Source: Burkholderia guangdongensis (lineage in GTDB: Bacteria > Pseudomonadota > Gammaproteobacteria > Burkholderiales > Burkholderiaceae). Taken from it: a DNA stretch of 64,000 bases. The translations under genes and the position numbers were made by a program. This document shows positions 26,839 to 34,077 of this stretch, one piece after another (the first letter of the stretch is position 1; every line of letters begins with the position of its first letter). The stretch covers positions 62,001 through 126,000 of the forward strand of contig NZ_JACBNX010000017.1 in NCBI RefSeq assembly GCF_013403875.1. Direction: 5' to 3'. The notes beneath the pieces were generated by a model, which was not told the DNA's origin, searched no databases, and saw only the letters and a list, made by a program, of their open reading frames with translations.

Positions 26839-27117
26839 TCACCAGGAAACGCCGACATCGCCGCTGACGAACGTCTGGCATGCAAGCCGATATCCGCTCG
26901 CAAGCTCCTCGGCGCTCAGATGCTGGTGTTCTTTCTGTTTGACGGTGTCGGCGTGCTCCATGCCCGTCTCGATACGGCATTTGCAGGTGCCGCACAGTCC
27001 GCCGCCGCATTTGAACGGAATGCCGCCTTGCCAGCGAAGGGAAGCGCGCAGCAGATTGGTATTTTCCGGTGCTTCGACAACCTTGTTCTGGTTGGTGATG
27101 AAAGTAATGCTGATCAT
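26839..27117 (-). CDS. 2Fe-2S ferredoxin (plant/adrenodoxin-fold type), first copy
   Basis: 92 residues from ATG 27117 (MISITFITNQNK). Cluster ligands: C37, C42 and C45 in KCGGGLCGTCKC and C80 in YRLACQ, i.e. Cx4Cx2C...C, the [2Fe-2S] pattern of plant-type ferredoxins. An alternative GTG start at 27126 overlaps the preceding stop as GTGA, which would be translationally coupled; neither start has a strong Shine-Dalgarno. It is an electron carrier between the flavin reductase (next gene downstream, 86 bp) and a terminal oxidase. Confidence 0.9.
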   Translation of the reverse strand: MISITFITNQNKVVEAPENTNLLRASLRWQGGIPFKCGGGLCGTCKCRIETGMEHADTVKQKEHQHLSAEELASGYRLACQTFVSGDVGVSW

Positions 27118-27122
27118 GTCTG

Positions 27123-27437
27123 TCACCCGTTTAGCGACGAGGGGGATACCTTGACCAGATGTGTGTCCAACTGGCTAAAGACCGTGAGTTCAGTGAGCGC
27201 TTGACGGGCCTGCGCCAGATCTTCGAAGCGAGGGAAGAACTTCGATGGAACGTGGTTGACGGTTTCCGGCGGTCCTTCGTCGACTACCCGGATCTTCATC
27301 GGCTCGGCCAGCTGTGCAATCACGAACTGGATGCACACCGAGCCGTTGAAGAGATAGTGATAGATTTCCGCCGCGACCAGGCCTTCACTCAGCTCCGTCC
27401 GGTATTGCCCAACCTTACTGGCTAGCAGGATGTACAT
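27123..27437 (-). CDS. Uncharacterised 104-aa protein between two ferredoxin genes
   Basis: 104 residues, ATG 27437 with GGAGG about 8 nt upstream, a strong start. Sequence begins MYILLASKVGQYRTELSEGL; a middle part FVIAQLAEPMKIRVVDEGPP looks like beta strands, followed by a helical FPRFEDLAQARQALTEL. No membrane segment, no cysteine cluster (one Cys), no known motif. I do not recognise the family. Its position between two electron carriers and tight spacing (24 bp after one gene, overlapping or nearly overlapping the next) suggests a structural or effector subunit of the oxidase system, by analogy with small coupling proteins of diiron monooxygenases (inference only). Confidence 0.8.
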   Translation of the reverse strand: MYILLASKVGQYRTELSEGLVAAEIYHYLFNGSVCIQFVIAQLAEPMKIRVVDEGPPETVNHVPSKFFPRFEDLAQARQALTELTVFSQLDTHLVKVSPSSLNG

Positions 27438-27461
27438 CGTGGTTTCCTCCGCTTTGTTGAC

Positions 27462-27770
27462 TCAGGAAGCGCACGGGAGGATGTCCTGGCTCAGTTCGAT
27501 GTCCTGCGTGATCCAGAGCTGGCAGACGAGCCGATAACCGTCGTCCAGGCGGTCGCCCAGCAACTGCTTCTCCTTCCAATTGGGCTCGGCAAGGTGCTCT
27601 GCGCCGTTCAACACCTTGCACATGCATTTGGTGCACTTGCCCATCCCGCACCCGTAGTCGAGGTGAGGAAAGGGAAACTGCTTGATGCCGGCACGCACCA
27701 CGAGATTGGTATTGACGCGTACTTCGCCTTCAGCGATTTGTCCGCCTTTGTGGAAAGTGATCTTGGGCAT
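27462..27770 (-). CDS. 2Fe-2S ferredoxin, second copy
   Basis: 102 residues. DYGCGMGKCTKCMCKV carries C41, C46 and C49, and YRLVCQ carries C83, giving the same Cx4Cx2C...C pattern as the other ferredoxin; the two differ strongly elsewhere, so this is not a recent duplication. An extra Cys (C51) and C100 near the C-terminus are present. It is the first gene of the minus-strand operon. No Shine-Dalgarno is visible before ATG 27770 because the leader consists of 17-bp tandem repeats. The presence of two ferredoxins suggests either two electron-accepting enzymes (the HDO and the membrane hydroxylase) or a two-step relay. Confidence 0.9.
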   Translation of the reverse strand: MPKITFHKGGQIAEGEVRVNTNLVVRAGIKQFPFPHLDYGCGMGKCTKCMCKVLNGAEHLAEPNWKEKQLLGDRLDDGYRLVCQLWITQDIELSQDILPCAS

Positions 27771-27771
27771 A

Positions 27772-27836
27772 GTGGTGTCGTTGCCGTGGTGGTGTCGATG
27801 CCGTGGCGGTGTCGTTGCCGTGGTGGTGTCGTTGCG
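27772..27836. repeat. 17-bp tandem repeats in ferredoxin leader
   Basis: Nearly four copies of GTGGTGTCGTTGCCGTG with one or two substitutions per copy, lying directly upstream of the start codon of the second ferredoxin gene. A further short repeat (TGCTGGGCGT) follows at 27874-27900. Confidence 0.85.
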
Positions 27837-28088
27837 TCAGGCAGACCGATCTCGGGACGGCGCTGCGTGATGCGTTGCTGGGCGTTGCTGGGCGTTGCTG
27901 GTTGACCCTAATGTCGTGTAGCGCGACCGGCTGTGTCAACGCCATCATCAATATCGGGGGGAGTCATCAGAAATACAGATGACGCGCCGATGGCGGGCTG
28001 GCACGCCTATGATGAGTTCATTCGCCAAACGACGGCGGTCGGCGCGACGGAAGTCGACGCCGTTTCACTACTCTGATAGGAGTCGGGC
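27837..28088. promoter_or_regulatory. Divergent promoter region of the HDO cluster with LysR-type box
   Basis: With the repeat, the gap between the ferredoxin and HDO genes is 318 bp and has no gene. It contains a perfect inverted repeat GTCATC-N9-GATGAC at 27963-27983, whose core ATC-N9-GAT is the classic LysR box. AT-rich sequence surrounds it. AGGAG at 28078-28082 is the HDO ribosome binding site. Core -35/-10 elements were not assigned with confidence. Confidence 0.55.
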
Positions 28089-28820
28089 ATGACTGCAATG
28101 TTGAACCAGGAAGACTTTCGGGCGGCGCTCGAAGAGCGGGTACGCGGAAGGAGTGCGAATCAATCGCCGTTCAGCCTGGCGTGGGCGCAGGGGAAGCTGA
28201 GCCGCGCGCACCTGGCGCACTGGGCGGAGAACCATTACCACTACGTGGGACCCTTTGCCGACTACCTCGGATATCTCTATTCGCGGGCGCCGGAAGGGTA
28301 TACCGAAATGAAGGACTTCCTGCTTGCAAACATGTACGAGGAAGAAATCGGCGGTGTACGTCACACCGATCTTCTGATTCGCTTCGCTGAAGCGTGCGGA
28401 TCGTCCCGCGAACGTGTCGTCGGCGGCGCATCCGTGTTGCCGGCGACGCGTGGCCTGCAGAGCTGGTGCTACTCGATGGCCATGCGCGAGGACCCGATTG
28501 TCGCCGTCGCGGGGATTGTCATCGGACTCGAGTCGCAGGTGCCTTCGATCTATCGCAAGCAAGCGCCTACGCTGCGCGATCAGTACGGGTTTACCGACGA
28601 AGAGGTCGAGTTCTTCGACCTCCACATCGTATCCGACGAAATCCATGGCGAGCGCGGCTACCAGATCGTTTTGAGCCAGGCCAACACCTATGAGCTTCAG
28701 ACGCGCTGCCTGCGCGCCTGCGAAATCGGTGCGCAGATGCGGTTGCTCTACACGGGGAGCCTGTACAGCGAGTTCGTCGAGAAGGATGTCCCGCTCGACG
28801 CACTCGCCATTGCGGCGTAA
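28089..28820 (+). CDS. Heme-oxygenase-like diiron oxidase (HDO; TenA/PqqC/CADD fold)
   Basis: 243 residues, all helical; ATG 28089 follows AGGAG by 7 nt. It resembles TenA/PqqC and CADD/UndA-type proteins: AHLAHWAENHYHYVGPFADY, NMYEEEIGGVRHTDLLIRFA, WCYSMAMREDPIVAVAGIVI, GLESQVPSIY, and FFDLHIVSDEIHGERGYQIV. The six putative iron ligands are E85, H92, E148, H179, D183 and H186; their spacing (E-x6-H, then E, then H-x3-D-x2-H) equals that of CADD as I recall it. PqqC (cofactorless) and TenA (thiaminase) do not keep this set, so an O2-activating diiron enzyme is favoured. Known HDOs oxidise amino acids, fatty acids or guanidines. Divergent from the ferredoxin/reductase operon, which may supply electrons. 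Confidence 0.85.
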   Translation: MTAMLNQEDFRAALEERVRGRSANQSPFSLAWAQGKLSRAHLAHWAENHYHYVGPFADYLGYLYSRAPEGYTEMKDFLLANMYEEEIGGVRHTDLLIRFAEACGSSRERVVGGASVLPATRGLQSWCYSMAMREDPIVAVAGIVIGLESQVPSIYRKQAPTLRDQYGFTDEEVEFFDLHIVSDEIHGERGYQIVLSQANTYELQTRCLRACEIGAQMRLLYTGSLYSEFVEKDVPLDALAIAA

Positions 28821-29008
28821 CGCGCCTGAACAGGCCGTTCGGATACCTCGACCCTGAAGTGCCCCACGCAACCTGATCGTTAGCGGTCGGTTCAAAAAGG
28901 CTGCTCCGTCCGGCTGACGACGTTCAGGCGGGCGAGGGAGCGGCCGAGTTTCAAGAACGCTTCGTGAATGTCGGCGCGACGATCGAAGCGAATAAAAGAG
29001 GAGACGAC

Positions 29009-30757
29009 ATGGAACGCTTCGATTACGTGATTGTGGGCGGCGGCTCGGCGGGCTGCGTGCTCGCGCATCGCCTGTCGGCGGTGCCGTCGCTGCGCGTCGC
29101 GCTGATCGAGGCGGGAGCGGACACGCCGGTGGGCGCGGTGCCCGCGGCCATCCTGGACAGCTATCCGATGCCGGTCTTCTGCGGCGACACCTATATCTGG
29201 CCGGAACTGACGGCAACGGCGACCCGGGACCGGGCGCCGCGGGTCTACGAGCAGGGCCGGGTGATGGGCGGCGGGTCGAGCATCAACGTGCAAGCGGCCA
29301 ATCGCGGCCTGCCGCGCGATTATGACGAGTGGGCCGCGAACGGCGCGCCGGGCTGGGCGTGGGACGACGTGCTGCCGTACTTCCGCATGCTCGAGCGCGA
29401 CGTGAATTTTCCCGGCGGCGCGCTGCACGGCAGAGACGGGCCGCTGCCGATCCGCCGAATCATGCCGAAGGACTGGCCGCCGTCCTGCCGTGCGTTCGCC
29501 GAAGGGATGCACGCCAACGGCTTCGCCACGCTCGCGGATCAGAACGCGGAGTTCGGCGACGGCATGTTTCCGAGCGCGTTCTCCAATATCGACGACAAGC
29601 GGGTATCGACCGCGATCGCCTATCTCGATGAAGCGACGCGCCAACGCCCGAATCTCAGCGTTTATTCGAACCTGCGCGTCGATCGGATCGTGATGGATGG
29701 CACGTTCGCGCGAGGCGTCGAGGCCGTCGCGCCCAGCGGCGAGCGCGTGCGCTTCGAGGCGGGCGAAGTCGTGATCAGCGCGGGCGCGCTGCAGTCGCCT
29801 GCGTTGCTGATGCGCGCGGGTATCGGCGACGCGCGGGAGCTCGGCAGTCTGGGTATTGAGTGCAACGTGGATTTGCGTGGTGTTGGACGCAATCTTCAGG
29901 ATCATCCGTCGCTGACCTTCTGTCATTTTCTCGAGCCGCGCTTTCGCGTGCCGCTTTCGCGCCGCCGCGCGAGCATGGTGGCCGCGCGCTTCAGCTCCGG
30001 CGTCGAAGGTTGCGATGTTTCGGATCTCTATCTGTCGAGTGCGACGCGCGCCGCATGGCATGCGCTCGGCAACCGGCTGGGGCTGTTCTTCCTGTGGTGC
30101 AACCGCCCGTATTCGCGTGGTCGCGTGCAACTCGTGACGCCCGATGCGGCAGCTGCGCCACGGGTCGACCTGAACCTGCTCGACGACGATCGCGACCTGC
30201 AAAGGCTCGTCGTCGGCGTGCACATGCTTGCGCGCGTGGTGGCGGAGTCGGGCATCGGCGACGATCCGCGCGATTTCTTCCCGGCGGCCTTCTCGCCTCG
30301 CGTGAAGGCGCTGAGCCGGGTGAGCAAGACGAACGCGTTCCTCACTTCGATGCTCGGCGCGTTGCTCGATACGCCCGCGCCGCTGCGGCGCCTGTTGATC
30401 GAACGCTTCTTCACGCGCGGTCTCAGGATGTCCGAACTGCTTGCCGACGACCGCGCGCTCGCCGACTTCATTCGCGCGAACGTATTCGGCGTCTGGCATG
30501 CGAGCGGCACCTGTCGCATGGGCGACGTGCGCGATCGCGATGCGGTCACCGACACCGAAGGGCGCGTGCACGGCACGCGGGGCCTGCGGGTGGTGGACGC
30601 ATCGCTGATGCCGCGGCTTCCGACGGCAAACACGAACATTCCGACCATCATGATCGCCGAGAAAATCGCCGATGTGATGGTCGGGCAGCGGCGCGCGGGC
30701 GGCGTCACGGGCGCATCCGGCCCGACCGACGCGACCCCGCTCGCTGCCGCGCACTGA
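29009..30757 (+). CDS. GMC-family FAD oxidoreductase (alcohol/choline dehydrogenase-like)
   Basis: 582 residues from ATG 29009, which has AGAGGAG 5 nt upstream. MERFDYVIVGGGSAGCVLAH is the FAD dinucleotide motif, RVMGGGSSINVQAANRGLP the GMC signature 1 region, GAGALQSPALLMRAGIG-like 'SAGALQSPALLMRAGIGD' signature 2, GVWHASGTCRMGD carries the catalytic His (H497) and VVDASLMPRLPTANTNIPT the C-terminal active-site Asn region. It oxidises an alcohol to aldehyde with FAD. The gene follows the HDO gene by 188 bp on the same strand, so its product could feed the aldehyde dehydrogenase of the divergent operon. No signal peptide. Confidence 0.93.
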   Translation: MERFDYVIVGGGSAGCVLAHRLSAVPSLRVALIEAGADTPVGAVPAAILDSYPMPVFCGDTYIWPELTATATRDRAPRVYEQGRVMGGGSSINVQAANRGLPRDYDEWAANGAPGWAWDDVLPYFRMLERDVNFPGGALHGRDGPLPIRRIMPKDWPPSCRAFAEGMHANGFATLADQNAEFGDGMFPSAFSNIDDKRVSTAIAYLDEATRQRPNLSVYSNLRVDRIVMDGTFARGVEAVAPSGERVRFEAGEVVISAGALQSPALLMRAGIGDARELGSLGIECNVDLRGVGRNLQDHPSLTFCHFLEPRFRVPLSRRRASMVAARFSSGVEGCDVSDLYLSSATRAAWHALGNRLGLFFLWCNRPYSRGRVQLVTPDAAAAPRVDLNLLDDDRDLQRLVVGVHMLARVVAESGIGDDPRDFFPAAFSPRVKALSRVSKTNAFLTSMLGALLDTPAPLRRLLIERFFTRGLRMSELLADDRALADFIRANVFGVWHASGTCRMGDVRDRDAVTDTEGRVHGTRGLRVVDASLMPRLPTANTNIPTIMIAEKIADVMVGQRRAGGVTGASGPTDATPLAAAH

Positions 30758-30854
30758 AGGTTCCGTCAACCCCGAAAAAGAGCACGTCGATACGAACGTG
30801 CCGGATATCCGGAAGGCGCGCCAAACGCCTCCGGTAACCCATCAGGAGATAGCA

Positions 30855-32213
30855 ATGTCCGTAGTAGCGCGAGAAAGTGGTGCCTTGCCGGCCGTGAGCC
30901 AGCGGCAGGTGATGGGTGCCGTGGCGGCATCGTGTTTCGGCTGGTCACTCGACCTGTACGACCTGTTCGTTCTGCTGTATGTGGCGCCGGTCCTCGGGCG
31001 CCTGTTTTTTCCGACGGAGCACGCGATGCTGTCGCTCGCGGCGGTCTATGCGTCTTTCGCGGTCACGTTGCTGATGCGCCCGCTGGGTTCCGCGATCTTC
31101 GGCTCGTATTCGGACCGTCACGGCCGCAAGGGCGCGATGATCATCGCCGTCGTCGGTGTCGGTTTTTCGACCGCGGCCTTCGGGCTTTTGCCGACCGTCG
31201 CGCAGGCGGGCTTCGTGGCTCCGGTGCTGTTCCTGGTTCTGCGGCTCGTGCAGGGCGTGTTCGTCGGCGGCGTGGTCGCATCGACGCATACGATCGGCAC
31301 GGAGTCGGTTGCGCCGAAGTATCGCGGCGCGGCGTCGGGCCTGATCGGCGGCGGCGGGGCGGGCATCGGCGCGCTGCTCGCGTCGCTCGCGTATATCGCG
31401 ATTTCGGCCATCTTTCCCGGCCACCAATTTGACGTATGGGGCTGGCGCTGCTTCTTCTTCACGGGCATCGTGAGTTCCATTCTGGGTCTGTTCGTCTTCA
31501 ACAGTCTCGAGGAATCCCCGCTCTGGAAGAAGCTTGCCGAAGCGCGCGCCGCGAAGGCCAGAAGCGTGCGGACGCCGGTGCGCTCGCCGATCAGGACGCT
31601 GTTTTCGCGCGAGTACCGCGGCGTGCTCTTCGTCAATCTGCTGCTGACCATCGGCGGCGGCAGCGGCTATTACCTCACGTCCGGCTATCTGCCGACTTTC
31701 CTCAAGGTCGTGAGCCACGCGCCCAACGGCGCGACTGGCGTGATCCTGACGCTCTCCAGCGTGGCGGTGGTGATCGTGTCGGTCGCGGCGGGCCATCTGA
31801 GCACGCTCATCGGTCGCAAGGCCACGTTCGTGTTGGTCGGCTTCATTCGCCTCTTCGCGCTCCCGGGCCTGTTCCTGCTGCTTCCGTCCGCGCAGAGCAT
31901 CACGATGATCGGTGTCTATGCCGTTGCGTTGAGCATGCTCGGCGCTGCTGGCTACGCACCGATTCTGATCTTCCTCAACGAGCGTTTCCCCACGGAGATT
32001 CGTGCGACGGGAACGGGCCTTTCGTGGAACATCGGTTTTGCGATCGGCGGGATGATGCCGACCTTCGTCTCGCTCGTCGCCGGGAATGCGAGCCAGTTGC
32101 CGTCGACACTGGCCATTTTCCTCGGGGTGATCAGCGTTCTCTTCCTGGCCGGCGCGTTGCTGGTGCCGGAGACGCGCGGAAATCCCGGCATGTCCGCTCC
32201 GACCGAAACCTGA
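30855..32213 (+). CDS. MFS transporter (metabolite:H+ symporter type)
   Basis: 452 residues, ATG 30855 after CAGGAGATAGCA. Twelve predicted membrane helices; SYSDRHGRKGAMIIAVVGVG is the loop 2-3 MFS signature (GxxxDRxGRR type), and RLVQGVFVGGVVASTHTIG is the motif after TM4 of the sialate/metabolite-proton symporter group. It imports an organic acid or similar small molecule across the inner membrane. In the HDO cluster it is the probable substrate importer. Its first 321 bp are duplicated at 33,086-33,406. Confidence 0.92.
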   Translation: MSVVARESGALPAVSQRQVMGAVAASCFGWSLDLYDLFVLLYVAPVLGRLFFPTEHAMLSLAAVYASFAVTLLMRPLGSAIFGSYSDRHGRKGAMIIAVVGVGFSTAAFGLLPTVAQAGFVAPVLFLVLRLVQGVFVGGVVASTHTIGTESVAPKYRGAASGLIGGGGAGIGALLASLAYIAISAIFPGHQFDVWGWRCFFFTGIVSSILGLFVFNSLEESPLWKKLAEARAAKARSVRTPVRSPIRTLFSREYRGVLFVNLLLTIGGGSGYYLTSGYLPTFLKVVSHAPNGATGVILTLSSVAVVIVSVAAGHLSTLIGRKATFVLVGFIRLFALPGLFLLLPSAQSITMIGVYAVALSMLGAAGYAPILIFLNERFPTEIRATGTGLSWNIGFAIGGMMPTFVSLVAGNASQLPSTLAIFLGVISVLFLAGALLVPETRGNPGMSAPTET

Positions 32214-32284
32214 ATTCAATCTTTCGATTGAAGTGCATCGAGTCATTTCAAGCATTTTTTTGTGATTTGCCGCAAGGAGGCACC

Positions 32285-32989
32285 ATGAAGTCCACAAACG
32301 AAATACGTTCGCGTTCCTATGAGTATCGCAAGGAGTATCTGGACGAGACGCCGTGGTGGTATCGAGGCGAGATGCACCTGGGGTTCACGTTGGTGTTTAC
32401 ATGCGCTGTCATCGCGTACTGCGCGATGCAGCTTCGATCGCCGGCGCTCACGGAATGGGCCGCCGTAATTCCGTTGTTCCTGTTCGGAAACTGGGCGGAG
32501 TGGGCGGCGCATCGATATCTTCTTCACCGGCCGACCAAGCTCTTTTCAATGGTGTACAAGCGTCATTGCGCCGTTCATCACCGCTTTTTCACGCACGTGA
32601 CGCTTGAATACAAAGGGCAGAAGGAGTGGCGCGCGTTGTTGTTTCCGCCGTTCGCACCCGTCGCATTCGTGCTTGCGGCCGTTCCGTTCGCCGTGGTCAT
32701 CGGCATGCTGTTCACGAGGAACGCCGGATATATCGCGCTTCTGACGATGGCGGCGTATTACCTGATGTATGAGGGGCTTCATACGCTCTCTCATATCACG
32801 GAGAGCCGCTTCCTCGATGCCGTTCCGTTTGTCAACTCGGTCCGGCGCCTGCACGTCCTTCACCATGACCCGGAAATGATGGCGACAAGCAACTTCAATC
32901 TGACGTTCCCGATCTGCGACACGCTGTTTGGCACGCGCAAAGAGCCGGCGACGACCGAGAAAGGGGCTGAAGCTGGCGCCACGCGGTAG
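32285..32989 (+). CDS. Fatty acid hydroxylase / sterol desaturase superfamily membrane enzyme
   Basis: 234 residues; ATG 32285 follows AAGGAGG, a strong site (71 bp after the MFS stop). The eight-histidine diiron pattern is visible: HRYLLHRPTKLF (HxxxxH), KRHCAVHHRFFTH (HxxxHH...H), SHITESRFLD and RRLHVLHHDPEMM (HxxHH). Four hydrophobic helices (about 40-60, 62-80, 118-142, 143-165) anchor it in the membrane. The family uses a non-heme diiron centre and O2 to hydroxylate or desaturate lipids, usually with an electron donor such as ferredoxin. It may use the ferredoxins of the divergent operon and could hydroxylate a substrate before GMC/ALDH oxidation (inference). Confidence 0.88.
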   Translation: MKSTNEIRSRSYEYRKEYLDETPWWYRGEMHLGFTLVFTCAVIAYCAMQLRSPALTEWAAVIPLFLFGNWAEWAAHRYLLHRPTKLFSMVYKRHCAVHHRFFTHVTLEYKGQKEWRALLFPPFAPVAFVLAAVPFAVVIGMLFTRNAGYIALLTMAAYYLMYEGLHTLSHITESRFLDAVPFVNSVRRLHVLHHDPEMMATSNFNLTFPICDTLFGTRKEPATTEKGAEAGATR

Positions 32990-33085
32990 TCGCGCGCTGC
33001 TGTGCGCTTGCGGACGACGCGGCGATCGGCGAATAGGCCGGAGAACCGTGGCCCAAGCGGTTCCGGTCATCAACCGGGAGATAGC

Positions 33086-33445
33086 ATGTCCGTGGTCGCG
33101 GCAGAATGTGGCGCCTTGTCGGCCGTGAGCCAGCGGCAGGTGATGGGCGCCGTGGCGGCATCGTGTTTCAGCTGGTCACTCGATCTGTTCGACCTGCTCA
33201 TCTTGCTGTACATGGCGCCGGTCCTCGGGCGCCTGTTTTTTCCGACGGAGCACGCGATGCTGTCGCTCGCGGCGGTCTATGCGTCTTTCGCGGTCACGTT
33301 GCTGATGCGCCCGCTGGGTTCCGCGATCTTCGGCTCGTATTCGGACCGTCACGGCCGCAAGGGCGCGATGGTCATCGCCGTCGTCGGCGTCGGTTTTTCG
33401 ACCGCGACATTGACGGTCTTCCCGCTACGTGCCATTGGCTTTTGA
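33086..33445 (+). pseudogene. Truncated duplicate of the MFS transporter gene
   Basis: 119-residue frame from ATG 33086 (own AGATAGC leader). The first 321 bp match 30,855-31,175 with no gap; a 158-bp core (33,213-33,370 versus 30,982-31,139) is identical base for base. After TM3 the sequence diverges abruptly (TLTVFPLRAIGF, stop), leaving only about three of twelve membrane helices. The duplication also covers part of the upstream leader (CCGGT...CATCA...GGGAGATAGC). Cannot be a functional transporter; a recent partial duplication or recombination scar. Confidence 0.88.
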
Positions 33446-33505
33446 TCAGAATACGGGCGCAACCCACGTGGGACAAGCTTCTGGCCGACATGATATTCAT
33501 GAGCC

Positions 33506-33688
33506 ATGTTCATGATCGGACGGATGCCGATCGCCAAGGGCGAATGGCGCTACACCGGGTTCGACGACAAGATCATCGCGATGCACGCGCGTGGCATGAG
33601 CGCACGGGAGATTCAGGGTTTCCTGCTGGAGATGTACGGTATCGAGGTGTCGCCGGACTTTGGCGCGGCATTTGCATATTGCGGATAA
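33506..33688 (+). pseudogene. IS256-family transposase remnant
   Basis: 60-residue frame. FDDKIIAMHARGMSAREIQG and MYGIEVSPDF match the conserved internal part of IS256-type Mutator transposases (DDK...ARGMxxREIQGhLxExYGxxVSP). The N-terminal and the catalytic D-D-E parts are missing and no terminal inverted repeats were found. It marks the right end of the accessory block. Confidence 0.8.
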
Positions 33689-33748
33689 CATCAGACGAAT
33701 GCCGGCCGGCGGGAGCCCGTCTGCCGGCCACCCATCCCCGCACCCACG

Positions 33749-33964
33749 CTAATCCCACAGACTCCGGATCGCGATCGCGACGATCACCGGCACCGAGAAC
33801 ACGAGCGGAATCGCGAAATACTGCGCTTCGCGGTCGACGATCCAGCTATAGATCAGCCAGCCGACGCCGATCGCGAACGTGACGAGGCCGGCGACGATCG
33901 CGATGACGTTGAGCGCCAGATTGGACGGACGGTGGTGCGTCTTGGCCGAAGGGGACGATTTCAT
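33749..33964 (-). CDS. Small two-helix inner-membrane protein
   Basis: 71 residues from ATG 33964 (MKSSPSAKTHHRPSNLAL); an in-frame ATG at 34015 would add 17 residues. A basic, Ser-rich N-terminus is followed by two hydrophobic helices (about 16-38, ALNVIAIVAGLVTFAIGVGW, and about 47-66, YFAIPLVFSVPVIVAIAIR), ending with a charged tail RSLWD. No recognised family. GC-rich codon use places it in the host backbone. It lies to the right of the transposase remnant and convergent with no partner; function unknown. Confidence 0.6.
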   Translation of the reverse strand: MKSSPSAKTHHRPSNLALNVIAIVAGLVTFAIGVGWLIYSWIVDREAQYFAIPLVFSVPVIVAIAIRSLWD

Positions 33965-34077
33965 CGGAGAAGTGCGGTCGTTTGCAAAAGCGCCTGTAAA
34001 CACAGCAAACAGCATTCCGACCGTTAGCGCAAGGGGCGCGACGGGCCTTGCTCCCTGACCCGTCCCGCCGCCCCCGG

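Noticed and set aside
27772..27900. CRISPR array
   Set aside because: The repeats are directly adjacent 17-mers without spacers and no cas genes exist in the window.
28892..30769. 625-aa frame antisense to the GMC gene
   Set aside because: Composition of a shadow frame; the plus strand has FAD and GMC signatures and a good ribosome binding site.
21902..33760. Classical tRNA-integrated island with att repeats
   Set aside because: No copy of the tRNA-Leu 3' end was seen near the right boundary and no integrase gene is present; only a recombination-type block can be supported.
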